64,000 nt of DNA from Perognathus longimembris pacificus (lineage: Eukaryota; Chordata; Mammalia; Rodentia; Heteromyidae): the NCBI RefSeq assembly GCF_023159225.1, contig NC_063175.1, positions 5,163,255 through 5,227,254 of the forward strand, in the 5' to 3' direction. The position numbers and the translations under genes were made by a program. Below, piece by piece: positions 42,109-54,751 of the stretch; the stretch's first letter is position 1; every line of letters begins with the position of its first letter. Below the pieces are notes generated by a model. That model did no database searches, was not told the origin of the DNA, and saw only the letters and a program-made list of their open reading frames with translations.

Positions 42109-42517
42109 CTATGTAGGATTAATAGCAGACTTGTTTTTATTTTAACCTAGGTGTGATTTATTATTTCCAAATTCTGATAAAATAGGTAGTCTTGAGTCCC
42201 ACCACTCTTGCTCATATTTTTTTTAAAAACATGCTACCCCAAAGAAGTCTATCAATGACATTTCCTACATACTCATTATTCCAAAGTTCTAGATTAAAAA
42301 ATATAAGTCTCCTCAGAGGCAGAGTAATTGTTGAATGATTCCAGAGATAACTCATGCAAAAGAGTGATACTGTGACAAGTAAACACAAATCATTTGTTTC
42401 TCTTGAAAATTTTTACAACTTTTATGCCCTTTTCATGTAAATCTGCTTTGTATTATATCTTTTTTGTTGTTCTTTTTTTTCTTTCATAGTTTGTTCCATT
42501 GACTTTTCTCTCTCTTT

Positions 42518-43172
42518 TTTAAATAATTACTTACTTATTGTCAAAGTGATGCACAGAGCGGTTACAGTTTCATACATAAGGCCATGGGTACATTTCTTGT
42601 ACTATTTGTTACCTCCTCCCTCATTCCCCCCTCCCTCACCCCCCTTTCCCTCTCCCCCCATGAGTTGTTCAGTTGGTTTACACCAAATGGTTTTGCACTT
42701 TGGGAGTCCTTTGTCTTTTTATCCTTTGTCTCTCGATTTTGATATTTCCTTTCACTTCCCTAGTTCTAACACCAGTATATACAGTATCCAGGCTACTCAT
42801 GAGATACAGTGATAGTGCGGGGAAAACCACAGGAAGGAGATACAAGAGAATTATCAATAAAAGAAGCTACAGTTTCACATGGCATGTTGAAGGTAATTAC
42901 AACAGTGATATAACACTCATTTCTATAACATGGAGTTCATTTCACTTAGCATCATCTTATGTGTTCATAAGGGCATAGCTATTGGGTTCTTGTGATCCTC
43001 TGCTGTGACTAGCCTAAATCTGTGCTAATTATTCCCTATGAGGGAAACCATAGAGTCCATGTTTCTTTGGGTCTGGCTCACTTCACTTAGTATAATTTTT
43101 TCCAAGTCCTTCCATTTCCTTATGAATGGAGCAATGTCATTCTTTCTGATAGAGGCATAAAATTGCATTGTG
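42518..43172 (-). mobile_element. L1 3' UTR and ORF2 end, minus strand
   Basis: TTATTGTCAAAGTGATGCACA, pyrimidine tract, TTTACACCAAATGGTTTTGC, then GGGAAACCATAGAGTCCATG and CCTTCCATTTCCTTATGAA, ending within the ORF2 C-terminal codons at CATAAAATTGCATTGTGTATA. Reverse complement of 27975-28615. Confidence 0.94.
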
Positions 43173-43174
43173 TA

Positions 43175-44600
43175 TATATTTCTTTCTCTTTCATATATTC
43201 ATTTCTATAACTTCTGGATTCACACTCTTTTCCCAATAATATTGGCTACAGCAGTTCAACTAGGTCTAGTTCTCAGCTCTTCCCCTTGAATTCTCAGTAG
43301 GACACATCAGTGCTTTAATTTATATCCTGTTTTAGAGTCTCTGTAAATTGCTTTAAGAAGGTTCTCTGGAAGGAAATGAACTATCCTGCAACAGTGTACT
43401 GCTTTCTAAAGAAAAGTGACATGCAAAATACCTAACCTTGATGAAGATAAATTCTTGAGTAAGTGATATAATAACTGAGTTGGTATTTTGGTGTTCATTG
43501 TTGTCATGAAACAAAAATTTAACTACTCAAAGGAATACCCACTGATGGTTCTCTGATCTGAGTTTGGGTCCAGATTTGCTTAGGAGGTGAAAGCCACCTA
43601 TTGAGAGCAATGAAGGAGAAGAAAAAGGCAGGTGAGAAGGGAAGGAGGTGAATACTATCCAAGCATATATAATAATTATATCTAAGAAATTGCTCATATA
43701 GAATTAGATGGGAGAAAGGGAGAGAGTATGTGAAGCAAAATTAATTCACAATAAATGCTAAATTGAAAGCCTAAGTTTAGGTAAAATTTGGATTTCCATA
43801 TATTCTCTAGAATTTGGGGAGGGGAAATTCTATGATAGCTAGTTACTATTGATGCTTTGCCCGCTCTGCTCAAGTGTAACTTGACATAGTTTGTATGAGT
43901 TCACTTTACATTTTAATTATATGGATTCCTCTGTTATATATATCATGTATATAGAGAGAACTAGAAAAGTGTATGTGTGCACATGTATATAATGTGTATG
44001 AATGCATGTATGTATATGTGTGTATACATGTACATATTTTTGCACTGGAACTGGGGCTTGGGCTTGAGGCCTCACACTTCCGTTACATTTTGGTTTTTAT
44101 TTAGTCTCTTCTGGTACCCCACTGGTTTGAAAAATTTTTACAGCTGGACAGAATTAGAGTTGGAGGAAGCTATGTATTACTGAAGTAAACATAATACTAA
44201 TCAGAACTGTTATAAAGTCTTATTTTTATTGAACTCCAATGCAGTCACAACATCGAACTGTAATGGCCTAATGAATACTTAATTACTCCTTAATAGAGAG
44301 CACATATGAAGAAACAGAAAAAAAAGCAAAACTAAACACAATAGCATAAGGACAAATAACAAATTCGAGACAAAAATTCCCATTTTATCAGTAGTGAAAA
44401 TGAATTAAACACTCTGAATGAAAAAAAAATGTATGTTCTGTAAAAATGTTCTCAACAAGACATTCACTTTCTGTTCAAAGACACAAATAGACTCAAGTAC
44501 AAGAATGGAAAAGGTGTAACCACAAACAAGGATTCCAGTAACTGGAACCAATATTCAACAGAATAATAGACTTTAAGACAAAAATTGTTGGTATCAAAAA
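43175..44600. other. Unassigned DNA with a TG-rich microsatellite
   Basis: TATG/TGTATA-rich array at about 43940-44035. The rest is unassigned and no exon is seen. Confidence 0.45.
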
Positions 44601-44607
44601 TTTATAA

Positions 44608-44716
44608 TTGCCAGGTGCTGGTAGCTCACACCTGTAACCTGAGATCTGAGGAAGGTGGTCCAAAGCTAGCCCAAGCAGGAAAATGTGTGAGACTCTCATC
44701 CTCAATTGACTGCTAA
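44608..44716 (+). mobile_element. 7SL-like SINE half, truncated
   Basis: GCCAGGTGCTGGTAGCTCACA, CCTGTAACCTGAGATCTGAGG, GAGACTCTCATCCTCAATTGA. Lacks the tRNA-like right half. Confidence 0.85.
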
Positions 44717-44739
44717 ATACTAACTACTACCACCCCCAA

Positions 44740-45420
44740 TAGCAAACACTCAACAATGTCAAATGCTAGTAATGATGTAGATAACTTGGAATCTTCATAT
44801 ATTAATAGTAGATATTTAGAGTAATACATAGGCAATAGTTCCAAAAAATTATCACAGAGCTACTACAGGTCCAATAATCCCACATGTAAATACTTACCCT
44901 AATAAAAGAAAACTACATATACATGCAAAGACGTGCACATGAATGAGCATAGGAGCATTATTCATGACAACCAACAAATGGGAATTCAAATATCTATCAA
45001 TTGATGAGTAGATAGACCAAACGTGTTACTGCCATATGAAGGTATATTATTCAACATGAAAGAAATGGAGGGATATTATTGAACATGAAAGCAATAAAGT
45101 GACAGTGTGGATCAATCTTGAAGCTAGACACAATAGTCACCTTTTGTTGGATTCCATTTATTCAGAACATCAAGAATAAAATAATCCATGGGAGTCGAAA
45201 GCAAATTTATAGTTGCCTGGGGCTGGATTGGGGAAGACAGACAGTGATGTGGTGGCTTAATAAAACAAGGATCTTTGTGGGGGTAACAAAGTGTTCAGGA
45301 ATTAGATTGCGGTCATGATAACAAACCTTGCAAATATGCTAGAAATGGCTGTATCACAAACTTTAACAGTGTGACTTCTATGACACATAAAAATATGTAT
45401 GAGCTCTGCTACAAACAAAT
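44740..45420 (+). mobile_element. Old L1M 3' region
   Basis: CCTAATAAAAGAAAACTACAT, GCATTATTCATGACAACCAAC, GAATTCAAATATCTATCAATT, TTGCCTGGGGCTGGATTGGG and GAATTAGATTGCGGTCATGAT follow the L1M ORF2 end and 3' UTR. Confidence 0.75.
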
Positions 45421-46640
45421 ATCAGTAGTAAAATTTAAGGTTGTTGAATGTGGAGAAAATGGCTATACACTGAGAACTCCAAGTGTTTTCCAATGATATC
45501 CATTATCTACCTCAGCCATGGAGCACATAAAACTGGCATTGCAAGGGGTGAAATAAACTGTTCAACATCACAGTAATAGTCTGTGAGCACATGAACTTAT
45601 TCCAACCTGCTAGACAAATTTTCTATTGCATGTTGCCCAAATTTGTGTAGCTTCTAAGAAACATAGGTATAGTAGCATCCTACTTGGAATGGTGACCACA
45701 GATCTGATTATTAGATATGAAAACTGAAATAATAGAAGAAATAAGAATGAGCAGCAAACCAAGAAGGAAAGGCCTGGTCTTTCTGGGCTCTACAACATCC
45801 CAGATCTCTTATCCTTTGTCAGACAGTAGGTTAGAAAGTGTGCTGAGACAATGAGTTGAGATGTGGTGTAGAGCAACAATATATTCTATACATAATTTAA
45901 GATCATTTGGTATTTGTCTAATTTGTTTCAACTATACCCTGAATGAGTCATCTTTCTTATTAAAACTTTCTTTTACCACCTTAATGTCCAAATATTTGAC
46001 AAGTGCTTTTCATTATTACAGTATTTTCCTCTTGCAATTATGCATATTGTTCACTTGAACAGTTCCAGCCAAAGGACAAAATTCACTGCATAAATGTCAA
46101 ACCAAAAACCAGACATGGTTATATGAACAATCTTAATATGACTGCTAGAGATGTCACAAATAAACTGGGTGTATTCCATGAAACACATTTGTTCAGACAC
46201 TTGGGCAGAGAGCAAGGGCATCTGGGGACACTACAGTTTCATAACCACTGAACTAGGAACTGTGTGACTATATTATTAGTCAATAAGTATACAAAATTAA
46301 TTTTTTAAAGTGATTACATTCATAAAATGCTATGTTCTGGAAAGGACACTTAAATTTCTTTTGAAAGTGCTTGTTTTGTTTGAAACCAGGCAGTGGGAGT
46401 GTATGTTGAGTAAATAGGGCTGCAGATGGCTAGTGGTAGTGAAAGTCACCTTTATTCCAGATGTTAGGGGCAAAGACAAGAAAGGAAAGCCAGTCCTGAG
46501 GGGAGCAGGGAAGGGAGAAAGCAGCCGACCTGCCCCACCCCAAGGCGCTTATGTGAACCACTGCACCTGGGCCTCTTCTGGTCTCTACCCAGTAAGAAAA
46601 AAAAATAGAATCCTTGAGTGCTCAGAGCACAAAGGAAGTG
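45421..46640. other. Unassigned non-coding DNA
   Basis: No recognisable repeat. 46380-46640 is GC-richer (CTGCCCCACCCCAAGGCGC), of unknown nature. The frames 46433-46717 (+) and 46464-46811 (-) overlap each other and lack motifs. Confidence 0.4.
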
Positions 46641-48061
46641 GGAAAGATGCACAAAAACAAGCTCCCCATTTCTGTATACCAACAGTGAACAGGCTGAGAA
46701 AGACGTTAGGAAAATAATTCCATTTATAATGGCCTCACAAACAATTAAACATTTAGGAATATTCTTAACTAAGGAAGTAAAAATATCTCTACAATGAAAA
46801 TTATAAAACATTGAAGAAAGAAATTGAAAAGGACACTAGAAGATGGGAAGTCCTCTCGTGTTTGTGAATTAGCAAAATTAATATCAGGAAAATAACCACA
46901 TTGAAAGCAACATACAGATTCATTCAACACCTATCCAAATTGCAATGGTCATTCTTTGCAGGAACAGAAAAATGAATTCTAAAATTAATTTTGGAAGCAT
47001 AAAGGACCTAAATAGCCAAAGCAATCTTGAGACAAAGGAGCAATGTTGAAGGTTCCACAATATCAAATGTAAATCATATTACAGAGTCATAATAACAAAA
47101 ACAGCATGTACTGGCACAAAAACAGACATGAAGAACCATGAAAGAGACGAGAAACCATTGGTATAAAATCATATAGCGATAGCCATGTAATTTTCAACAA
47201 AGGAACTCAGAGCTTATACTGGAGAAAAGTCAGGTTCCTCAACAAATAATGCTGGTAAAGCCTGTCATTTGTGTGAAGAAGACGGCAGCTAGACTCAGTT
47301 TTCTCATTCAGTACAAAATCAAATATCAAATTGGATAAAAGATTCACTTAATGTAAAACCCGAAACAAAGCTACTTTTGGGAAACATAGAGATGACTATA
47401 GGATTAGGTCATGCTTTTCTGAATAAGATTCCAGTAGCCCATCAAGTAAGGAAAAGAATAAATAATACTTGCACATCAACTGCAAATCATTTCACAGAAT
47501 GGGTGAAAGTATTTGCCAGTTATTCAATGGACAAAGGACTAATACTCAAAATATACAAAAGCTAAAAAGATTAAAAGCAAAGGAATAATCCAGTTAATAA
47601 ACGAGCAAACACATTGGACAGACAGTTCTCAGAAGAAAAAAGGCAAGCGGCTATTAAATTCTTCAAGAAATTTTCCACATTAACCATAAAGGAAATGCAA
47701 ATCAAAACTACACTAAGATCCCATCTCATCCCAGCCAGAACACTAGTCATTATAAAAACAAACAACAAAAGCTGGTGAGGGTCTGGAGAAAAAGAAACTA
47801 CCATTCACTGTTAGTGGGAATGTACACTAGCAAACCCACTATCGAAATCAGCCTAGGGTTCCTGAGAAAACCAAAGATCAACTTACTTCAGGACTCTGCC
47901 ATACCACTCTTAGGCATATGTTTAAGGGAAATTAAATCAGAATACAAGGAATATATCTGCATATTCATGTTTATAGTAGGTCTGTTCACAGTAGCCAAAC
48001 CACTGAAAAAGCCAAGGTACCCAACAACTGGTGAATGGATAAAGAAATATGATATTATGGA

Positions 48062-48310
48062 CACTGGGCATTGGTGGCTCATGTCTATAATCCTAGCTAC
48101 TCAGGAGACTGAGATCTCAGGACTGGTGATTGAAGCCAGCCCAGGCATGAAATTGCATGAAACTCTTATCTCTAATTAAACAAAGAAAAGTCCAGAAGTA
48201 GTGCTGTGGCTCAAATGTTAGAGCACAAAGGAGCTCAGAGACAGCACTCAACCCCAGAGTTTGAGCCCCAGGACTGGCAAAAATTAATACGTTAATTAAT
48301 TAACAAATAA
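48062..48310 (+). mobile_element. Composite SINE inserted in L1
   Basis: CTGGGCATTGGTGGCTCATGT, CTCAGGAGACTGAGATCTCAG, GTGCTGTGGCTCAAATGTTAG, GAGCCCCAGGACTGGC and an AATTAATACGTTAATTAATT tail. ATAATATGGA-like flanks suggest a TSD. Confidence 0.92.
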
Positions 48311-48569
48311 ATACATAATATGGAACATTATACCACCATAAAGAAAAAATAAACTATGTCACTCACAGAAAAAGTGGATCATTATGTCAACTGCGACAAG
48401 CCAAACTCACAAAGCCAAATACTGCATGTGTACTCTCACTTGTGGAAGAGGAATGGAAACTACAGAAGGGACATTGTCTAGGGGAAAGTAATAGGGGTAG
48501 TGAGAAGAAAGGAGAGGGTATTAAGGAGTGAAGATGATTGAAGGACTTTATAGATACACATCTGTTTAT

Positions 48570-48800
48570 CTGTTTGTATATGTGTGTGTCTGTATAAATG
48601 TATACAGCATAATATATAAAATGTATATATACACATTATATTATTATATGCATGAGTATATACAACATATATTATAAAGTATATAGCCAATATATGTATA
48701 TTATATGTTAATAATATACATTAATTATTATATATAATTATATATTGGATATTATATATTAACAGTCTATATTAATGATTATGTATAATTATATGTAATA
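48570..48800. repeat. AT-rich array (TATA/TATG)n
   Basis: Imperfect TATATA, TATTATATG and GTGTGTG units within the old L1 3' UTR. Confidence 0.8.
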
Positions 48801-48954
48801 TGTAAATACAGCATATTAAACCCACCAAATGCTATTTGAGAAGAGGGTAAAGAGGGAAGATTTTGGAGTGGATAAATTTGTTCGAAATACCCTATGTTCA
48901 TATATGGTATGTCATAATAAAGCTCTCTAATAATACAAATGTATGTTAGCTCCA

Positions 48955-49455
48955 AAATAAAACATGAGTGAGCCCCCATATTTTTCCCTGCACAGAGCAA
49001 GAAGATAGGGAATATAGGCTAAGAACTCTCTTTCTAGGGCTTATAAAAGCATAGTTAAACTTTGAAAAAACAAAGGCAAGTTACTCCAGTGATTTCATAG
49101 TTAATAAAACTGTTGAGAGGTATAGATAGATCCAAGAAGTCCATTAACTGCAGAAATAAGTGGTTAAATCAACCAAATCCAAAGGCTGGTTGGTATCCCA
49201 GTGCTGAACCTCGGCCCAAACTCAACACTTCAGGACAACTTCCCAAGCCATGTCTTACAGGTTTGCAGTTGTACCAGTTGACTCAGGTTTGAGAAAGAGC
49301 TTGCCTGCCCACTTCTAGGTCTCTGAGACACAGCTGGAAAATCACCATCCCATCTCAGGGCTCTTTCTGCACACATAAACCTATACATCTATTTTCATGA
49401 TTGCCCTGGGCTGCTTTTACATCAGTTAAAGAACAACTGAAACCAGCATCAAAAA
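48955..49455. other. Unassigned non-coding DNA
   Basis: GC-richer segment 49170-49400 without a recognised family. No exon supported. Confidence 0.4.
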
Positions 49456-49476
49456 TTTAATGTCTAACAACCTTTT

Positions 49477-50464
49477 TAATTTTTTTCTTTATTGTCAAAG
49501 TGAAGTATAGAGGGGTTACAGTTTCATATGTAAGGCAGTGAGTATATTTCTTATCCAACTTGTTACCTCCTCCCTCACTTTCCCCTCCTTCCCTCCCTCC
49601 CCCTTTCTCTCTCCCCACCATTAGTTTTACAGTTGTTTACACCAAATGGTTTTGTAAGTATTGCTTTTGGAATGGTGTGTCTTTTTATCCTTTGTCTCTT
49701 GATTTTGGTATTTCCTTTCCCTTCACTAGTTCTAATACACATATATACAGTATCCAGGGTACTAAGATCAGATACAGTGATAGTGGTAAAACCACAAGAA
49801 GGGAATACGAGAGGGAAAAAAAGGGTACTGTTTGACATGGCATGTTGAAAATAATCACAACAATGATATACCACTTGTTTCCATAACATGGAGTTCATTT
49901 CACTTAGCATCATCGTATGTGTTCATAAGGGCATAGCTATTGGGATATTGTGATCTTCTGCTATGACCAACCTAAACATGTACTAATTATTCCCTATGAG
50001 GGAAACTATAGTGTCCATGTTTCTTTGTGTCTGGCACACTTCACTTAATCAAAACAACACTGAGATTCCACCTCACCCCAGTAAGAATGTCCATCATCAG
50101 GAAAACTAATAATAACAAGTGCTGGAGGGGATGTGGCCAAAGGGAACCCTACTAAATTGGAGGTGGGAATGTAACCTTGTTCAACCACTCTGGAAAGCGG
50201 AATGGAGGTTCCTCAGAAGGCTAAACATAGAGCTCCCCTATGACCCAGCAGCCCCACTTTTGGGCATCTACCAAAAGATACATGCAAGATCACACTAAAG
50301 CCACCAGCACAACATCGCAGTACAATTACAATTTGTCATTGCTGAAATATGTAACCAACCCAGGTGCCCTTCAGTAGATGAGTGGATCAGGAAAATGTGA
50401 TATATATATACAATGGAGTTCTATGTCTCTATCAGAAAGAACAACTCTGCCCCCTTTGTAAGGA
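49477..50464 (-). mobile_element. L1 with 5' inversion (twin-primed), 18-bp TSD
   Basis: 49477-50045 is the L1 3' end on the minus strand (TTATTGTCAAAGTGAAGTATA, pyrimidine tract, GAAACTATAGTGTCCATG). 50046-50464 is ORF2 C-terminal sequence on the plus strand (GAGATTCCACCTCACCCCAG, TGCTGGAGGGGATGTGGCCA, TCCCCTATGACCCAGCAGCC). Roughly 23 bp of L1 are missing at the switch. TSD AATGTCTAACAACCTTTT at 49459-49476 and AATGTCTAACAATCTTTT at 50465-50482. Confidence 0.96.
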
Positions 50465-50484
50465 AATGTCTAACAATCTTTTAA

Positions 50485-50775
50485 AAACATATTTTCTAAT
50501 TGAAAATTATGATTAACAAATTATGTTTAATAGACAAATGTATTAATATGCAAGCTATTAGTTCCACTCAATTTATTATATAACCCTATTTTAATATATG
50601 CCATTCATGAATCTCTGATCACCCCAGTACCTGACCAAGATGCCAAGCAAAATCCGAGGAAATTTAACCATCCTCAGCTGATCTTGGAAAGAGATGTATT
50701 AGTCATTGATGATAATGTTTGTAAGAGCCTGTAAGTCAATTGGTTGTTTTAGAATCACATCCATGTACATGATTC
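50485..50775. other. Unassigned AT-rich DNA
   Basis: Nothing recognised between the two L1 segments. Confidence 0.4.
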
Positions 50776-50779
50776 TACA

Positions 50780-51112
50780 GAGAACTCAAGAAACTAACCC
50801 CCTCCAAACACAGTAAACCAATTATTAAATAGGCAAAGGAGCTAAAGAGAGACTTCACGGGAGAATAAATAAAAATGGCAAAGAAACATATGAGGAAATT
50901 TTCAACATCCCTGGAAGTAAAGGAAATGCAAATAAAAACAACCCTGAGATACCACCTCACTCCAGTTAGAATGGCCTATACTTTGAACTCAGCCAACAAC
51001 AAATGCTGGAGGGGATGCGGAGAAAGAGGACTGTTGGAGAAAGAGGACTCCATTGTTGGTGGAGTGCAGACTAGCACAACCACTCTGGAGAACAGTATGG
51101 AGGTTCCTCTTT
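50780..51112 (+). mobile_element. L1 ORF2 fragment
   Basis: The 90-codon frame from 50875 gives [33 protein letters not shown] and [12 protein letters not shown], the ORF2p region before and at the start of the cysteine-rich C-terminal domain. It stops abruptly at AGTATGGAGGTTCCTC with no 3' UTR or tail, so its 3' side has been lost. Not a cellular gene. Confidence 0.93.
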
Positions 51113-52812
51113 ATTTGACTGCAATAATTTTTTTCTTCTTTAGTTGAGAAGTATTTGTTTATTAGTGTAAGAATATCTTTCATTACAGTCTTTAAAAAAT
51201 AAGTGTGGGCATATTTGTTAACCTAAAAGGGAACCTTTTCAGCTGGGATAACATTGAGTGCTAAGTGTCAGAAACAGAAAATCACCAAGGACTTTGGAGA
51301 GCAGATTTCTAGATGTCCGTCTGTCTCAAGTGGGAGAGGATTTCATTCTGGCAGCTACTGCCCTTGACTTTGACATTCACAGACAGGAGTCCCAAAGGTG
51401 TTCCACTCTTCAATTTGCACTGTAACCAAAGCAATCCATGGACTTTCATTATTTATGAAGTGATTAGTCATAGTTTAGATACATCTTGGAGAAATAAATT
51501 TTAAATTAAAAGCTCTGAATTCTACGGACTATGCCTACTTGTATTCAGAGAGGGAAAACGTATTTGGCCTATCCCAGGTTCTACTTCTAGTGCTAACACT
51601 AGGGAAACTGGTATTGTAAGCAACTAACTATTGTAAGCAAGTAGAAGTCATCTTTCCTGATATTACAATGTCTCCAAAATGTTTCCTTCTGTCCTAGTTT
51701 ATAATCATTATTTTAGTAAATAATTATCAATACAATTTGTAGGGTACACTGTACACACATGCTCATATACATGTCACACCTAACATTAGTTATGGATTTT
51801 GTGGCTAAATCTGGGATCTTTGAATAGTTCTGGAGGAAGACTTGAATATGGACAAGTCATCAGTAGCCTCTGAAAATCACCCCACAAACAAACACTATAT
51901 GTTTACTATGTGATCCTTTCACTTCTAACCAAATTTTCCTTGCCAAAATACTCCTGAGCAGCTATTCCACAGCTCCCAAGGCTATCTTGCTAACCTCCAC
52001 GTAACATTTGTCATTTACTAATATCACAGTTCACTAGAAAGGATTTGCAGAGCACAAATCACATAGGGGAACCAAGGAGAATCAAGTCTTGTCTCTCTGA
52101 TGACAGAACTTTGAAATCCCCCCAGAATATTTAGAGACAAAGTAACAGCTAGAGCTCCAATCAAACCAACTCAGAGAACAGAAATATTTTCTAAATTGGA
52201 ACTTCTTTTCCATTAGGTGACATCACACATTGTTTCCGAGTTTCACTCTTTTATTCTTGTAGTCTCTTTCTACCTAAACTGTGCAACATTATCTCTTGGC
52301 AGTTCTCCATACATCATATAACCCTTTTGAAAATTTCCAAACTATTATCCTCTAACTGCCTCCAGAGCAGCTCAACTTTTACCAATGAGGCACCAAAAAG
52401 AGAAAAATAGCAGTACTCTATGGATAATAATAATGATTGTTATTTGTTGAATGCTGGTGATTTGTCAGATAATGTGCTCTGCAGTGTTGTTGTGATAAAG
52501 AAGGTAGATTTGCCCAGCAAAGGAGAGAATGGAGAGGACAGGAGGCAGGCATTCAAGCACACGAGATTGCCAATATCCAAGTGAGCATCTCTGGAGGCCT
52601 TAACTCCACATGACTTTGCAGAGCTGCAAGTTCCAAAAGCTGAATGGCACATGTATAGGAAATGGCAGTATAGAAATGTCAATGGCACATGTCTGTACTT
52701 CCATGTACATGAAAGACATTTCAGAAGCTTTAATAGGTTATCATTGGTTTGGCTGGAGAAAAGTGTTAGCCTAGGGCATATAAGAGATTAGATTTGTGTC
52801 GTTTAATATTCT
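51113..52812. other. Repeat-poor non-coding DNA
   Basis: About 1.7 kb with no recognised element. Frames are short and featureless. Confidence 0.5.
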
Positions 52813-52815
52813 CTC

Positions 52816-53065
52816 ATGTATTTTTTTGTGCTGACACTGAGACTTGAACTCAAGGCCTTATGCTCTCATTCAGCATGTTCTTGTACAGCACAGCTTGCGT
52901 TCTACCATTTGAGCCATGCCTCCAGTCCTGCAAATTGCTGCTTTAATTGGAAATGGAGTCTTGCAGACATTGTCTACTGGGGCTGGCTTCAAATGGTGAT
53001 CATCTTACAGCTCCATTTCCTAAGTAGCTAGAAGTATAGATGTAAGCCCATAAGCCATTGACCCT
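52816..53065 (-). mobile_element. Composite SINE, diverged, minus strand
   Basis: GACTTGAACTCAAGGCCTTAT, CTACCATTTGAGCCATGCC, TTAATTGGAAATGGAGTCTTG, TAGCTAGAAGTATAGATGTAA. Confidence 0.78.
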
Positions 53066-53138
53066 ATCATATATTTTAACTAAAAATTGAATACTAAAAG
53101 AGCTCAATGAAATGTTTTATTGATAAACCTCATTTTAA

Positions 53139-53275
53139 CTGGGCACCAGATACTCATACCTATAATCTTAGCTATTTGGAAAGCTTAGATCTTGGGGATT
53201 ACAAACCAAAGCCAGAGCAGACAGAAAAGTCCACAAGACTTCACCTCAACTGAAAAAGCTATATATGGTAACACA
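53139..53275 (+). mobile_element. 7SL-like SINE half, diverged
   Basis: AACTGGGCACCAGATACTCAT, ACCTATAATCTTAGCTATTTG, AAAGTCCACAAGACTTCACC. Confidence 0.75.
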
Positions 53276-53389
53276 TACCTCTCTGCCCAGCTAGATCAGC
53301 AAACCTAAAATAGGTACCTCACAGACCAGGCATGTACCAGGGTCAAAATTAAGTCCTTATCTTCAAAAACAGCCATTGCTAAATACAGA

Positions 53390-53470
53390 CTGGAGATGTG
53401 GCTGGGCAGTATAATACCAGCCTAGCAAACAGGAGATCCTGAGTTCAACTCCAAAGTACAAAATAAATAA
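53390..53470 (+). mobile_element. ID monomer SINE
   Basis: GACTGGAGATGTGGCTGGGCA, CCAGCCTAGCAAACAGGAGA, CCTGAGTTCAACTCCAAAGTA, with an AATAAATAA tail. Confidence 0.75.
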
Positions 53471-53984
53471 GTTTGCTGGAAAGAGAAGGGTCAAATACTA
53501 CACAGGATGCGGAAATGTCAAGAAAGAAAAGAATAATTCTAAGAGTAACAAGAAGTGGGTGGCCAGATACATCCTCAGTAATTGCTGATACTTGTTGAGT
53601 GCCCAATCAGGTTTAGTGCCCACTCATGAGTAGAGGCTTTGCTCCATGTATAACTGGCAACTTTAGCAGGGCAGCCCGTAAGCAAGTGGTTTCCTCAGTG
53701 AATAACTAGCATAGATCAAGAACATAGGTAACTTGTGAGATCAGAAGAGAGCAAAGAAGCAACAATAAACCATAGGATTTTTACGGCACTGAAGGCAACA
53801 GTCAAGTGATGGATGAGCAAAGACTAAATTCTAAAGATGACAAAAACAGATGTCATAAAACTGAAGGAAGAGCCAAAAGTAGGGAAGTTTTGTCAGCAAA
53901 TAACAAAGTTTAGTATTTCAACATAGGGCCTGGATCTAGCCCCAGTCTACAAAGTGTTATGAAGGGAAACTTAGAATTGAGGCC
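53471..53984. other. Unassigned non-coding DNA
   Basis: A CCCAATCA..GTGCCCACTCA stretch near 53600 could be old repeat. Nothing firm. Confidence 0.4.
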
Positions 53985-53986
53985 TC

Positions 53987-54110
53987 AGGCAGTGGTTCAG
54001 GCCTGTAATTCCACCTACTTGGGAGGTAGAGATTAGAAAATCACAGTGTTAGGCCAGACCAAGAGGGAAAAGGTTTGTGAGATTGCCTTCTCAATGAATG
54101 GCTAAATATG
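53987..54110 (+). mobile_element. 7SL-like SINE half, diverged
   Basis: CAGGCAGTGGTTCAGGCCTGT, AATTCCACCTACTTGGGAGG, TTTGTGAGATTGCCTTCTC. Confidence 0.78.
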
Positions 54111-54149
54111 GCTGTATATGCCTGTCACTCCAAGCTATAGGAGTAGCAC

Positions 54150-54246
54150 ATAGCTGGGTGTGATGGCATGCACCTGTCATCTCAGAAACACAAGGAAGCA
54201 CAGTAGGATTGTAGTCCAGGCATGAAGCAAGACCCTTTCTTGAAAA
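54150..54246 (+). mobile_element. B1-like 7SL SINE monomer
   Basis: TAGCTGGGTGTGATGGCATGC, ACCTGTCATCTCAGAAACAC and AGCAAGACCCTTTCTT at its end. Confidence 0.8.
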
Positions 54247-54276
54247 TAACTTGCCTAAACAGAGGTTACAGGAGAG

Positions 54277-54492
54277 GTATGCACTGGTAGCTCACACATA
54301 TAATCCTAAGTGCTCGGGAGACAGAGATCTAAGGAGCCATGTTGGAAGCTAGGCAGTGAGACTCTTATCTCCAACTAATTGGCAAAAGGCTGGAAGTGGA
54401 GCTGTGACTCAAGTAGTAAAGTGCTAGCCTTGACCAAGAAAAGTTGAGTGAGAGTGTTGGCCCCTGAATTCAATCCCCAGAAACAGCACAAA
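54277..54492 (+). mobile_element. Composite SINE
   Basis: GCACTGGTAGCTCACACATAT, GACTCTTATCTCCAACTAATT, AGCTGTGACTCAAGTAGTAAA, CCTGAATTCAATCCCCAGAA. Confidence 0.88.
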
Positions 54493-54494
54493 AA

Positions 54495-54595
54495 AGTGGT
54501 TAGAAGAGTAGCTCAAGTGGCAGAGTGCCTGCCCAGCAAACTCAAGGTTCTCAGTACAAACCCCAGTACCACCACCAACAGTAGTAATAAAACCA
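54495..54595 (+). mobile_element. ID-type monomer SINE
   Basis: GTAGCTCAAGTGGCAGAGTGC, CTGCCCAGCAAACTCAAGG, CAGTACAAACCCCAGTACCAC, followed by ACC/AGT-rich tail. Confidence 0.78.
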
Positions 54596-54751
54596 CTGGA
54601 ACTGAGTAGCTGAAGAAACTTTGAAACTCCAGTGATCAACTGGATTTGACTTGAATAGATCACTACCCAGAAGGATATGGAAATCTGGGGTTTCTGGTTC
54701 AGGACTACAAAGGGCATGCTTCCTGTTGACATGGAATAAAAGTGTGTGTGA

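Larger units (their letters stand above)
46645..48950 (+). mobile_element. Older L1: last third of ORF2 plus 3' UTR, split by a SINE
   Basis: CTCCCCATTTCTGTATACCAA, TTCCATTTATAATGGCCTCAC, TACAGATTCATTCAACACCTA, CTACTTTTGGGAAACATAGA, ACGAGCAAACACATTGGACAG, GGAAATGCAAATCAAAACTAC, GTTAGTGGGAATGTACACTAG and GTGAATGGATAAAGAAATATG lie in ORF2 order. TGGGAATGTACA marks the C-terminal domain. A 3' UTR with an AT-rich array (48570-48800) ends near 48950. Many stops. Confidence 0.88.

Noticed and set aside
46433..46811. Overlapping 94- and 115-codon frames in a GC-richer block
   Set aside because: Opposite-strand frames over the same bases, no recognisable domain, and the right end runs into L1 ORF2.
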